Shown in pieces: positions 50,144-59,722 of a stretch of 64,000 bases of DNA. The position numbers and the translations under genes are program-made. The notes under the pieces were generated by a model. It was not told the DNA's origin. It saw only the letters and a program-made list of their open reading frames with translations, and did not search any database. Where the stretch lies: contig NZ_CP020810.1 in NCBI RefSeq assembly GCF_002157835.1, positions 1-64,000 on the forward strand. The letters are read 5' to 3'. Source of the stretch: Mycobacterium dioxanotrophicus. Lineage in GTDB: Bacteria; Actinomycetota; Actinomycetes; Mycobacteriales; Mycobacteriaceae. Position 1 is the first letter of the stretch. Each line of letters opens with the position of its first letter.

Positions 50144-53100
50144 ATGGGCATTCACAAGCTGACTGCCGGCACCGGATACCTGTATCTGGTGCGGCAGGTC
50201 GCTGCCCATGACCGCACCCACACCGGACCCGACTCCCTCGGGGACTACTACTCGTCGAAGGGGGAGACACCGGGACGGTGGGCAGGGCGCGGCCTGGCCG
50301 GATTGGCCGCCGGTATGCAGCACCGCGCCCACACCGACCAGGGTGCGCAGCTGTGGAACGTCGAGGCCGGCTCCGAGGTCACTGAGGATCAGATGAAGAA
50401 TCTGTTCGGTCTCGGGGTCCACCCCAACGCGACCCCGCTGGCGCGGCACCTGATGGCCCAGGGTGCGACCCGCAACGGTGCGCTGGCTGCGGTCAAACTA
50501 GGCCGCCCCTTCCACGTCAACGCCGGGGAAACGGCTCTGCAGCAACGGCTTGCCGTGGCCTTCCGAGACCACAACATCAGTGAGGGAAAGCACTGGAACG
50601 CCCCTATTGAGGAAGACCTGCGGGCGGCGATGCGAACTCGTATCGCCACCGAAATGTTCGAAGAAGAACACGGCCGACCCCCAGCAGACGAACGTGAGCT
50701 GACCGGATACATCGCCCGCGGTACCCGTCAGCTCACCACCTCCGTGGCCGGCTACGACATGACCTACACCCCGGTCAAAAGCGTGTCCGCGCTCTACGCG
50801 CTGGCCCCGCTGCGCATCGCCGAGATCATCGAGAAGTGCCACAGCCGCGCCGTCGAGGACGCCCAGAACTTCCTGCAGGACCACGCGGCCTACACGCGCA
50901 TCGGCGCGCAAGGTGTCGCCCAGGTCGACACCGACGGATTCATCGCGGCGCACTTCCTGCACCGTGACACGCGCGCATCCGACCCCGGTCTGCACACGCA
51001 CGTCGCGGTGTCTAACAAGGTGCGCGCACAAGGCACCGACGGAATCTGGCGCTGGTATGCACTCGACGGACGACCCCTGTACGCCTCCACCGTCGCCGCC
51101 TCGGAGCTGTACAACACCCGCCTTGAGGCCTACCTGGGCGCCGAACTTGGGATGCGGTTCGCCTCACGCGCACACACCCCCGACGGCAAGCGCGAGGTGC
51201 GCGAAGTCGTCGGCGTCAACCCTGAACTGCTCGAGCTGTGGTCCTCCCGGCGGGCCGCCATCGACGCCGAATACGCCGTGTTGGCCAAGAAGTTCCAAGC
51301 CGAACACGGCCGCGAACCGACCACGCCCGAGTCGATCGCGCTGTTCCAACAAGCCAACCTCTCGACCCGCGCAGCCAAGCACGAACCCCGTTCCCTCGCC
51401 GAGCAGCGCCAGGAATGGCGAGCCCAAGCGATCGGACTTCTCGGTGACGAGCAGGCATTGAACGCGATGCTCGGCCGCTGCCTCGGCGGGCGCGCCCGCG
51501 CCGCTTCGACCATCACCTCCGAGTGGCTCACCACCCAGGCGCAGCGCGTCATCGCCACCGTCTCCCAGTCGCGTTCAACCTGGCAACGCACCCACGTTCT
51601 CGCCGAAGCGCTGCGAGTCATTCGCTCCACCGGGCACGCCAACACCGACGGATTGGCCGAGCAGATCGCCGACATCGCACTGTCGGAACCGTTGAGTATC
51701 CGCCACGCCAGCAGCCCCGACACCGACCTCGGTGAACCGGCACTGCTGCGCCGCAAGGACGGCACCAGCGTCTACCGACTGGCGGGCAGCCAGACCTACA
51801 CCAGCGCAGAAATTCTGGCCGCCGAGAAACGCATCCTGGCTGCCGCCACCCTCACCGACGGCCGACGAGTCGATCCCACCGAGGTCGAAATGGCGCTGCT
51901 ATCGGAAGCCGCACACCGCCGCGAACTCAACGCCGGCCAAGCCGAATTGGTCCGCCAGATGGCCAGCCGCGGTCAGCGAGTCATGCTCGCGCTGGCCCCG
52001 GCAGGCGCCGGGAAGACCACCGCGATGTCGGCGTTGGCGCGGGCATGGGAGGGCGCCGGTGGCACCGTAATCGGGCTTTCCCCCAGCGCAAGTGCGGCCC
52101 AAATCCTGCGCGACGAGATCGACATCGACGTCGCCGACACCGTGGACAAGTTCAACTGGCTGCACAACAACCCGCACGCCGATGCAAGCGATCCCGCCCG
52201 TGAATGGTTCGACCGCATCGACCACACGACCCTTCTGATCATCGACGAAGCGGGCAAGGCCGGCACCCTCGCACTCGACGCGGTGATCGCAGCCGCGCTG
52301 GCCCGAGGTGCGTCGGTGCGGCTGATCGGAGACGACAAACAGTTGGCGTCGATCAGCGCCGGCGGCGTGTTGCGCGACCTCGCCCACAGCAGTGGAGCCA
52401 TCACTTTGTCGCAGGTGATGCGGTTCGCCTCACCCGCCGAAGCCCAGGCCGGGCTGGCGCTGCGCGAAGGCGATCCCTCGGGCATCGCCTTCTACATCGA
52501 CCACCAGCGAGTCCATGTCGGCACCGACGCGATGGCCCTCGACATGGCGTTCGACGCCTGGCGCGAAGACAACGAACAGGGCCACCACTCCCTGCTGCTG
52601 GCACCCACACACGACCTGGTGACCGAACTCAACGAGCGTGCCCGACTGCACCGACTGACCTCACTGGGCGACCAGGCACCCACTCTGGAAGCCGAATTGG
52701 CCGGTGGCTCACGCGCCAGCGTCGGCGACATCGTGTTCACGAAGAAGAACGCGCGGATGCTCACCGTCGGCCCCAACGACTTCGTCCGCAACGGCTATCG
52801 GTGGGAAGTCACCGCCGTCGGACCCGACGGATCACTGACCGTGACCCACCTGGACTCCGGAGCCCACCGGCACCTTCCCGGCGACTACGTGCGTGCCCAC
52901 GTCACCCTCGGATACGCCGCCACCATCGACAGCGCACAGGGCGCCACGGCCCGCCACCGCTGCCACACCGTCGGTTCTGACCGGCTCAGCCGCCAGCAGA
53001 TCTACACCGCGCTGACCCGTGGTGTGCGCGAAAACCACATCTACTTCTCCACCGCGGAAAACGATCCACACCGCATCTTGACCCCGAAGGCCACCCACCC

Positions 53101-56026
53101 CGACACCGCCGTCGACGTACTGACCCGGGCACTTAGCCGCGACGCAGCCCAGGTATCGGCCACCTCGCTGGAGCGCGAAACCGCCGACCCACGCCGGCGA
53201 CTCTCGGCCGCAGCGCACATGTACAACCACGCCGTCGGGGCGGCAGCCGAGCAGCTCCTCACCCCCGCCGAACAGGCCGCGCTCGACCGTCACGCCGAGG
53301 AGATTCTGCCCGGCCTGACCACGGCCACGGCGTGGCCCGTGCTGCGCCAGCACCTGTCGCTGATCGCCGCCAACGGCTACAACCCACTCAAGCGCCTTAC
53401 CGCTGTGGTGCGAGCCGGGGACTTCAGCGACGCCATCGATCCCGCCGCGGTGATCGACTGGCGACTCGATCCATCGGGCTCTCATTCCGGCGGCACCGGC
53501 CCGCTGCCGTGGCTTCCGGCGATCCCCTCACGGCTACGCGCCAACCCGCACTGGGGTCCGTATCTGAGCCGCCGCGCCGACCTGATCCGCGAACTCGACA
53601 CCGCCGTGCGGGCCGACGTGGCGGCCTGGACGACGGCCACCGCACCCCGCTGGGCGCGACCCATCGTCGGCACCGACCCCACACTGGCCGCCGATCTGGC
53701 CGTCTACCGGGCCGCCACCGACGTCGATGACGCAGACACCCGCATCGCCGGAGCCGAGCAGTACCCCGCGCGTCTGCGCGCCGCCCAACGCCGCCTGGAG
53801 CAGCGGGCCGCCGCCGTCGTCGGCGCCCAGGTCGGCCACCGCCGCTACAACAAGCTGGTCGACTCCATCAACCCCCACATCCGCAGAGACCCGTTCTGGC
53901 CACAGCTGGCCACCCACCTCGCCGAGGCCTCCCGCACCGGAGTCGACGTCCAACAACTCGTCCTCACCGCGGCCGCTGAACGCCCACTTCCCGACGATCT
54001 TCCCGCCGCCGCCCTGTGGTGGCGACTGTGCGGAACGCTGTCGCCGGCCATCGTCGAGACGGCCCACAACGGGCTGCGCCCAGACTGGCTACCCGATCTG
54101 CACACCGTCTTCGGCAGCGCCCTGGCCGAGACCATCGCCGCCGACCCAGCGTTCCCCGCACTGGTCTCGGCCATCGCCAACGCAGACCCCCAGCGGTGGC
54201 AACCGCTGGATCTGCTTCAGGTCGCCGCCGAGCACCTCGCCGACGCCGACGCCTCACTGAAACACCATCTTCGCCCCGACGAGTACGCCCGCCTGCTCAC
54301 CTACTCCATCGATCTGTTCACCACCGACGCCCCCTACGACCACGACATCCCAACACCCGAGCAGCCGCCCCTGACCGACGAGGAATACGAAGAACTCCAA
54401 CACCTGCACCCGGACCCCGAACATCCCCATCCGGCCGTCGATCCGCTTGTGCTGACCGACGCGCTCGCCGACCCTGACGTGCTTGCCGCTGCCCTCGGCT
54501 TCCACGACGACCTGCCCGCCGACCCCCACGACGACCTGTGGCTTGCCCCGCCCGACGACGAGTACGCCGCGGCCGAGGATTACATCGACTTCGACTCCCT
54601 GTCCACCACGCGACCCACCCCGGCCGCCGCACTGGCCGCCGCCCAGGATGATGTGCGTGCACTGCGGGAGCGCTACGAGCAGGCCCTGGCCGACTACGAG
54701 ACCCTCGCCACCCAGGTGCAGTCCACCACCGGAGGCCCCGCCATCGAGGCCGCCGGCCCCCAGATCACGGCGATGCGCGCCCGCGCCGACGCCGACCGCC
54801 CCTACCTGGCAGAGATCGAATCCGTCATCGACCGCTGGCACGACGACGACCAGACCTACACCAGCAACCTGGCGCTGATCGACGCCGCCCAACAGAACTA
54901 CGACACGCTGCGCGCCGACGCCGACAGCGACCCGCTCGACGTCATCTCGGCCGCCCAGCACCTCAAATGGCTCAAAGAGGAGGTGCTGCCCAAGCAGACA
55001 CCAGCCGAACGCTGGTATCCGGCACTACGGGAAGCCACCGAGCGCCGCGAGGCCGCAGCCGGCGGCGCAGACAACATCATCACCCACGCCGACGTCGATG
55101 CGCTGCTAGCCCGATGCCGCGACGAGGACACCAAACTTGTTAGCGCCCGACGCGCCGAACTGCGCCGCCGGCTCGACCAACTGCTCACCGCCGAATCCGC
55201 CGCTTCACGCGCCTTCGCCGAGGCCCAGATGCGCACCGCCGATCACATCATCGAACAACTCCCCCGCATCACCACCGAACTGCGAGTGCTCGCCGCCGCC
55301 GGCCACAACACCTTCCAGCCCCCACTGCACCTCGACCCCGAAGCACTAGCCAAGCTATCGGCCAGCACCGCGTTAACGTCCGTGGCCGCCAACCCCTTCG
55401 CCGTCACACCCGTCACCGCCACCGACCGCGCCGAACTCATCCCGCAGATGGCCGTCCTCGACGCCGCCGCTGCGGCCAACGATCGCCACATCGTCTGGTC
55501 AGCTCCCGCCGACGCCCTCGACGACCCGCACACTCCAGCACTGCACCCCACGATGGTCGACGCCGCAACACTTCACTTCGAGCCCGCCACCACACCACCG
55601 GGCACCATCGTCGTGGTCGATCACGCCCAGCGCCTGGCCCCCACCGAGATTGCCGACCTCGCCGAGAGCGCAGTGAGCGCACATGCCCGCCTCGTGCTCC
55701 TCGACACCGACACCCGCCAATGGTCCACCGCACCGTCGGCGCCGCTACTGCGACTGCTCAACAAAGACCTGCCGTGGTCGCGCACTCTCAGCGCCGACCA
55801 CACCATCCGCAACCACCCTCTCCCATCCCAGTCCCCCGACCTGCAGGCCGCAGTCACCCAGGCCAGCGACCTAGACCCGCAGCAGCACACCCCCGAAATC
55901 GCGGCCGCCCTGGCCGAATACGAACGCCTCATCCAGAACCACCGCAGCGCCCACGGCGTGCACGACCGGCTACAGAACATGCGCGGCGACGCCGAGAGTT
56001 CGCTCAACCGGATGATGAACAACTAA
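50144..56026 (+). CDS. MobF-family relaxase-helicase (TraA/TrwC-like)
   Basis: About 1960 residues from ATG 50144 (MGIHKLTAGTGYLYLVRQ; GTG 50141 and an upstream frame are less likely). The N-terminal relaxase domain carries the tyrosines of the GTGYLYL motif and the three-His metal site (FIAAHFLHRDTRASDPGLHT, then HVAVSN). A RecD-like helicase domain follows with Walker A (ALAPAGAGKTTAMSALA), Walker B (LLIIDEAGKAG) and a superfamily 1 C-terminal lobe (GYAATIDSAQGATA; YTALTRGVREN). The last 900 residues are acidic and coiled-coil. It nicks oriT and unwinds the transferred strand in conjugation. Confidence 0.93.
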   Translation: MGIHKLTAGTGYLYLVRQVAAHDRTHTGPDSLGDYYSSKGETPGRWAGRGLAGLAAGMQHRAHTDQGAQLWNVEAGSEVTEDQMKNLFGLGVHPNATPLARHLMAQGATRNGALAAVKLGRPFHVNAGETALQQRLAVAFRDHNISEGKHWNAPIEEDLRAAMRTRIATEMFEEEHGRPPADERELTGYIARGTRQLTTSVAGYDMTYTPVKSVSALYALAPLRIAEIIEKCHSRAVEDAQNFLQDHAAYTRIGAQGVAQVDTDGFIAAHFLHRDTRASDPGLHTHVAVSNKVRAQGTDGIWRWYALDGRPLYASTVAASELYNTRLEAYLGAELGMRFASRAHTPDGKREVREVVGVNPELLELWSSRRAAIDAEYAVLAKKFQAEHGREPTTPESIALFQQANLSTRAAKHEPRSLAEQRQEWRAQAIGLLGDEQALNAMLGRCLGGRARAASTITSEWLTTQAQRVIATVSQSRSTWQRTHVLAEALRVIRSTGHANTDGLAEQIADIALSEPLSIRHASSPDTDLGEPALLRRKDGTSVYRLAGSQTYTSAEILAAEKRILAAATLTDGRRVDPTEVEMALLSEAAHRRELNAGQAELVRQMASRGQRVMLALAPAGAGKTTAMSALARAWEGAGGTVIGLSPSASAAQILRDEIDIDVADTVDKFNWLHNNPHADASDPAREWFDRIDHTTLLIIDEAGKAGTLALDAVIAAALARGASVRLIGDDKQLASISAGGVLRDLAHSSGAITLSQVMRFASPAEAQAGLALREGDPSGIAFYIDHQRVHVGTDAMALDMAFDAWREDNEQGHHSLLLAPTHDLVTELNERARLHRLTSLGDQAPTLEAELAGGSRASVGDIVFTKKNARMLTVGPNDFVRNGYRWEVTAVGPDGSLTVTHLDSGAHRHLPGDYVRAHVTLGYAATIDSAQGATARHRCHTVGSDRLSRQQIYTALTRGVRENHIYFSTAENDPHRILTPKATHPDTAVDVLTRALSRDAAQVSATSLERETADPRRRLSAAAHMYNHAVGAAAEQLLTPAEQAALDRHAEEILPGLTTATAWPVLRQHLSLIAANGYNPLKRLTAVVRAGDFSDAIDPAAVIDWRLDPSGSHSGGTGPLPWLPAIPSRLRANPHWGPYLSRRADLIRELDTAVRADVAAWTTATAPRWARPIVGTDPTLAADLAVYRAATDVDDADTRIAGAEQYPARLRAAQRRLEQRAAAVVGAQVGHRRYNKLVDSINPHIRRDPFWPQLATHLAEASRTGVDVQQLVLTAAAERPLPDDLPAAALWWRLCGTLSPAIVETAHNGLRPDWLPDLHTVFGSALAETIAADPAFPALVSAIANADPQRWQPLDLLQVAAEHLADADASLKHHLRPDEYARLLTYSIDLFTTDAPYDHDIPTPEQPPLTDEEYEELQHLHPDPEHPHPAVDPLVLTDALADPDVLAAALGFHDDLPADPHDDLWLAPPDDEYAAAEDYIDFDSLSTTRPTPAAALAAAQDDVRALRERYEQALADYETLATQVQSTTGGPAIEAAGPQITAMRARADADRPYLAEIESVIDRWHDDDQTYTSNLALIDAAQQNYDTLRADADSDPLDVISAAQHLKWLKEEVLPKQTPAERWYPALREATERREAAAGGADNIITHADVDALLARCRDEDTKLVSARRAELRRRLDQLLTAESAASRAFAEAQMRTADHIIEQLPRITTELRVLAAAGHNTFQPPLHLDPEALAKLSASTALTSVAANPFAVTPVTATDRAELIPQMAVLDAAAAANDRHIVWSAPADALDDPHTPALHPTMVDAATLHFEPATTPPGTIVVVDHAQRLAPTEIADLAESAVSAHARLVLLDTDTRQWSTAPSAPLLRLLNKDLPWSRTLSADHTIRNHPLPSQSPDLQAAVTQASDLDPQQHTPEIAAALAEYERLIQNHRSAHGVHDRLQNMRGDAESSLNRMMNN

Positions 56027-56184
56027 GCAACCGTGGACTTGGGCGGGGTGGGTTCTCCGACATCCACTCTGGCGCCGACGACGGTGAAGCGAATCGGCGC
56101 GAGCCCTCGCCGTCGGCGGTTTTTCCGATCCCCGAAGGGAGAGAGACATAGACGGGCTGCAACCCGCGCCACGGCCGGTGGATA

Positions 56185-56529
56185 TCAGCGCAGTCGTGCG
56201 ATGTACTCCCACTCGACCCGGCGCGGGCCCTGCTTGATGGCCCGTACCAGGCCTTCGCGGGCGAGGCTTCTCAGATGGCGGTAGATGCCTGCTCCCGAGT
56301 CCTGGGAGGAGCGCGGGCGGCGCACGACGTGCCAGTTACCGTGGCACTCCACCACTTCCAGATCGCGGTTGTGGCGCGGAGCCAGGCAGACCAGCTCGCA
56401 GCCGAGGTCTAACCGCTCGGTGTGCCACGGCAGCATTCTGGCCAGCGCCGCGCTATTGATCGGGTGGCCGGCCTCCCGCAGCAGCTCAAGCAGCTGAGCC
56501 CGCAGTTGGTACGTCTCTGCCCGCGTCAC
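56185..56529 (-). CDS. Small winged-helix-like DNA-binding protein
   Basis: 114 residues from GTG 56527-56529, overlapping the stop of the upstream methylase-like gene (GTGA). N-terminal helices (YQLRAQLLELLREAGHPINS, then ALARMLPWH) resemble a winged helix, with a second small helical bundle (GIYRHLRSLAREGLVRAIKQ). Last gene of the minus-strand operon. The region 56027-56184 between it and the relaxase stop holds nothing I can support. Confidence 0.6.
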   Translation of the reverse strand: MTRAETYQLRAQLLELLREAGHPINSAALARMLPWHTERLDLGCELVCLAPRHNRDLEVVECHGNWHVVRRPRSSQDSGAGIYRHLRSLAREGLVRAIKQGPRRVEWEYIARLR

Positions 56530-57359
56530 GGCGTCTCCTTGCCAGCTGCGGCGGGATCGACGTCGAACAGCGGCTGTTGCACTGGTAGCGGTCGGTTCGA
56601 CCACAGCCGCACCGGATGCCCGCTCTGCACCGTCAGCGCGGCCTGTGCCCAACCGGGAGGCGCCGTCATCTCGACGCCGGTGTGATCCACCCGGACCACG
56701 ACTGCCGCTTTAGTTTTGGCCAACGCCGACAGCAGCACGTCGGGGCCGGGGCGAAAGGCCGCACCAGGATCGGCGCCTTGGGCGCCGAACTGGTTCGCCC
56801 GCAGATCGGCGTAGAAGCACACGCCGCTACGACCGCTGTGAGCTTCCACGACGTTGACCGCAGGCTGGCATTCCAGGGTTACTTCCTTCAGGCGCTGGGC
56901 CAGCGTCTCCATTGTTGCGATGTCAGCGCGCGGCTCAGTGTGCTGTCGACGACGTCGTATCCCTCGCCATTGTGGGCGTAGACGTGCAGGCCCGTCGGCG
57001 CTTTGGCTCAGCAGCACCCACACCCGGCGGGCGGCCTCAAGGTCGCTGACGCCGAGGTAGGAACCGCTACCGCGGGCGGTGTCGAACTCGATCCGACTCA
57101 GCGGGGTCAACGTGCACACGCGGGCCAGGTCGTGGGGGCGGTCGCGCAGCACCCTCCAAAACGTCACGATGTCCAGGCCGGTGTCGTTGATGGTTTCGGC
57201 CTGGCTGGGCGGTTTGTGCAGCAGTACCTCCAAGCCCCCGGACTGCAACTGCACGTAGTGGGTGTGGTCGGGCAGCATCCCAGCGATCCGGGCCGCCGCT
57301 TCCTGAGCGCCAGCTGTCCGCTCGGCCAGCGGGGAGACCACTGCGGTGTCGGCTCTCAT
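56526..57359 (-). CDS. Degenerate D12-class (Dam-like) adenine methyltransferase homologue
   Basis: 277 residues from ATG 57357-57359, overlapping the previous stop (ATGA). The middle (KPPSQAETINDTGLDIVTFW, RVLRDRPHDLARVCTLTPLS, SDLEAARRVWVLLSQ) is clearly like actinobacterial D12 methylases. However the SAM-binding EPFAG becomes QLQSG (HYVQLQSGGLEVLL), and the catalytic (D/N)PPY is absent, with CFYADLRANQFG in its place. Catalysis is therefore unlikely. It may act as a DNA-binding regulator or subunit, or be a decaying gene whose frame is still open. Confidence 0.7.
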   Translation of the reverse strand: MRADTAVVSPLAERTAGAQEAAARIAGMLPDHTHYVQLQSGGLEVLLHKPPSQAETINDTGLDIVTFWRVLRDRPHDLARVCTLTPLSRIEFDTARGSGSYLGVSDLEAARRVWVLLSQSADGPARLRPQWRGIRRRRQHTEPRADIATMETLAQRLKEVTLECQPAVNVVEAHSGRSGVCFYADLRANQFGAQGADPGAAFRPGPDVLLSALAKTKAAVVVRVDHTGVEMTAPPGWAQAALTVQSGHPVRLWSNRPLPVQQPLFDVDPAAAGKETP

Positions 57360-58123
57360 TGCGCCACAGCGCGGGTGGACGCTGAGTCCAGCGCGGCTCC
57401 GGGCCGGGGCTGGCGTCGCTCGTCGGTGTTCTGCCGCACGGGAATCAGCAGTGCAAGACCGCGGCGAATGCTGCCGTCCTTGCGCTTGCCCGTGGGCGTG
57501 CTCAGCCCGCGCAGCCACCGTCCCGGGCTGGGTGTCTCGTCGTCGATGAGCGCAGCCAGCGCCACCACCAGTGCCATCAGTTCGTAGCGGTCGGTCTGCT
57601 GCAGGCTGTGCCACAGCTCATCAGGACTCAGATCATGTACATCCCCCACGACAGTCATGGCTTTGCGGTACAGCCGCTGGCACTGGTTGATCCGCGTATC
57701 GCTGAGTGAGTACACCAGCGGCAGCTTCCCCTGCCCCAGGAGGTGACGTAGTTGGTCGGCGACTGCGGATCGCTCCAGCAGCAGCCCCGCCCGCACCACC
57801 GCCTCGTCCGGCCAGTAGTCACCGCAGCGGCCGTGCGGATCGTTTTCGCGCCAACCGTCGGATTCGAACTCTTCACGGTGGCGGCGCAGCACTGTCACTA
57901 CCGCACGTGGGTGCACACCGTAGAAGCTGGCGACCTCAGTCAGGTGGTGCGGGCGTGGGCGGTGTTGCGGGGCAACGTCATCGAGTACGTCTACGATCCG
58001 GCTCAGCCTGTTGCGCTTGTTTCGGTCGCGTTCCATCTGGTGGTACTTGGCCTGCAGTAGGCGGTCGGCCTCGGTGCGCAGCGGTCCGCCACGGTCGCAG
58101 CCGTCGTCGTGGTCGTCGTCCAT
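57356..58123 (-). CDS. Hypothetical DNA-binding protein of the transfer operon
   Basis: 255 residues from ATG 58121-58123, with AGGAGAAGG upstream. A helix-turn-helix-like block (LTEVASFYGVHPRAVVTVLR then HREEFESDGW) and a C-terminal helical part (LSDTRINQCQRLYRKAMTVV; ELMALVVALAALIDDE) ending in a basic tail. Might be a regulator or replication-associated protein; no family recognised. Coupled by ATGA to the degenerate methylase. Confidence 0.55.
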   Translation of the reverse strand: MDDDHDDGCDRGGPLRTEADRLLQAKYHQMERDRNKRNRLSRIVDVLDDVAPQHRPRPHHLTEVASFYGVHPRAVVTVLRRHREEFESDGWRENDPHGRCGDYWPDEAVVRAGLLLERSAVADQLRHLLGQGKLPLVYSLSDTRINQCQRLYRKAMTVVGDVHDLSPDELWHSLQQTDRYELMALVVALAALIDDETPSPGRWLRGLSTPTGKRKDGSIRRGLALLIPVRQNTDERRQPRPGAALDSASTRAVAQ

Positions 58124-58137
58124 CACACCTTCTCCTC

Positions 58138-58923
58138 TCATGCGCCGCGATACACCTTTGGATTGATCAGTGCCGACCAGGAAACCTGTTGCAGGCCAAC
58201 GAACCCGCGTGCCCCACCACGCCACGGACGGCGGGCCAACCGGACAGGGGATTCGAACACCCAGTGATACAACTGCTGGGTCTTGCGGGTGTTACCCCAC
58301 GGGGCGCAGCACCCGCGGGCACGGTGAACGTCAACGAGCACCGCAGCGCCCAACCAGCCCTGCTGAGCGGCATGAAAGTCCATGCACTGCAAACCTTGTC
58401 GCCTTCCCAGCTCGACCCCGGCCTGATCGAGGCGAGCCCCGGCGTAGATCAGGACCGGACCTCGGTAGGTGGTGGTGTCGGTGCGGTTCTCGACGTTCTT
58501 GCCGCCTGCCTCGGTGGGTACCATCAGCATCGACGCCCACGGTCGGCGCAGCGTCAACCCCATCGCATGACCCGGCGCAGCCACCGGGTCCTCGGGAGCC
58601 TGCGCATAATCGCAGAGCACACTGCCGATGCCGCCAGGATCAACCATCCCACAGGAGCATCCGGTACCGTGACTACCACAGCGGTCACGAAAGGCCAGCA
58701 GTTCCTCGCTGCGCCCGGCCAGACGCACCGCGAAGTGCACGGCGCTCGCCCAGCGCTGCCGGTCCGTGCGCTGATCGCCCTGCACCGTCTCGGCGAACAT
58801 GTCGCCGGTGTCGAGTGCGTGGGCGATCTGGCGAAAGGTCGTTGCAGTGTGGTCTTCGGTCCAGGTGGTGTCGCCGCAGGCCAGACTGATCCGCCGGTTC
58901 GGGGCCAGGTTCATGGTGGTCAT
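58138..58923 (-). CDS. ASCH-domain-like protein
   Basis: 261 residues from ATG 58921-58923, in an ATGA overlap with the upstream gene. The N-terminal 120 residues are unassigned (HALDTGDMFAETVQGDQRTD; SHGTGCSCGM). The C-terminal half has MGLTLRRPWASMLMVPTEAG, KNVENRTDTTTYRGPVLIYA and AAVLVDVHRARG, the pattern of ASCH/PUA-like domains (W-A and NR(T) motifs). These bind or modify RNA or nucleotides. Role in a conjugative operon unknown. Confidence 0.7.
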   Translation of the reverse strand: MTTMNLAPNRRISLACGDTTWTEDHTATTFRQIAHALDTGDMFAETVQGDQRTDRQRWASAVHFAVRLAGRSEELLAFRDRCGSHGTGCSCGMVDPGGIGSVLCDYAQAPEDPVAAPGHAMGLTLRRPWASMLMVPTEAGGKNVENRTDTTTYRGPVLIYAGARLDQAGVELGRRQGLQCMDFHAAQQGWLGAAVLVDVHRARGCCAPWGNTRKTQQLYHWVFESPVRLARRPWRGGARGFVGLQQVSWSALINPKVYRGA

Positions 58924-59630
58924 CGCGGTCCCCCGACCGGCTGGCGGGTCATGCGTGTCGTCGCTTGATGTGCCGACACCAGAGCAGCCAATTCGGCGAC
59001 GTGCCCGCTCATCGAGGGCAGCAGATGCACCAGTGTGTCCGCGGTCGTACCCGTGCCCCGCCGCCGCCGGCGAAACGCCGTCGGGCTGGTGGCCCCGGGC
59101 GTGACGGCATCGAAACCGTCGGCATGGACGTCGGTGATCTGCCATCCGTAATCGTCGGTCAAGGTCATCGCCGCCCAGTACGCCCGCCGCACCTCGGCGC
59201 AGGGCTGCGCACCCACCGCCACCGGCAGATACCACGGCTGGTGCGCATCGTCGGGATTCGCTCTGCCAGCAGGCATGTGCAGCAGCAGATTGGCGGCGAC
59301 CCGACGCACGACGGCGGCGCGATCGTCGGGCGACAACTCGACCAGCTCGACCAGCAGTCGGCCCACATGCAGTTGCAGGATCGGTTCCCTGCCCCCGTCG
59401 CACTGGGCTCGCACCGTGTGCCGCTGGCCCGCGCTATCGCGGACTGACCATCCGTCGGGGCCGAACTGTTCAACCACCCATCCGTGGTTGACCAGCCTCG
59501 ACATTCCCCAGTACAGGCGATCTGCCAGGACACTCCCCTCAAGAGGCGCTGCGAACTCACCCCGGCGTCGGCGCCGAGTCAGCGTAGTGCCGCGGTTGCC
59601 CTCGATGATCTGCGCGGTGTGGGTCGTCAC
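58920..59630 (-). CDS. Hypothetical protein of the transfer operon
   Basis: 236 residues. No signal or TM segment. Blocks: LYWGMSRLVNHGWVVEQFGP, LHVGRLLVELVELSPDDRAA, YWAAMTLTDDYGWQITDVHA, then an Arg-rich linker. Its stop overlaps the next ATG (ATGA), and the five minus-strand genes 56185-59630 are therefore all coupled or nearly so. No family recognised. Confidence 0.55.
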   Translation of the reverse strand: MTTHTAQIIEGNRGTTLTRRRRRGEFAAPLEGSVLADRLYWGMSRLVNHGWVVEQFGPDGWSVRDSAGQRHTVRAQCDGGREPILQLHVGRLLVELVELSPDDRAAVVRRVAANLLLHMPAGRANPDDAHQPWYLPVAVGAQPCAEVRRAYWAAMTLTDDYGWQITDVHADGFDAVTPGATSPTAFRRRRRGTGTTADTLVHLLPSMSGHVAELAALVSAHQATTRMTRQPVGGPR

Positions 59631-59722
59631 GTTGGTCTCCTCTGTCTAGATGTGGTGTCTCAGGACGTTGGTGACGGCAGATCCGGCATGTGTTCGTCCG
59701 TACGCCAGTTCCACAAGCCCTC

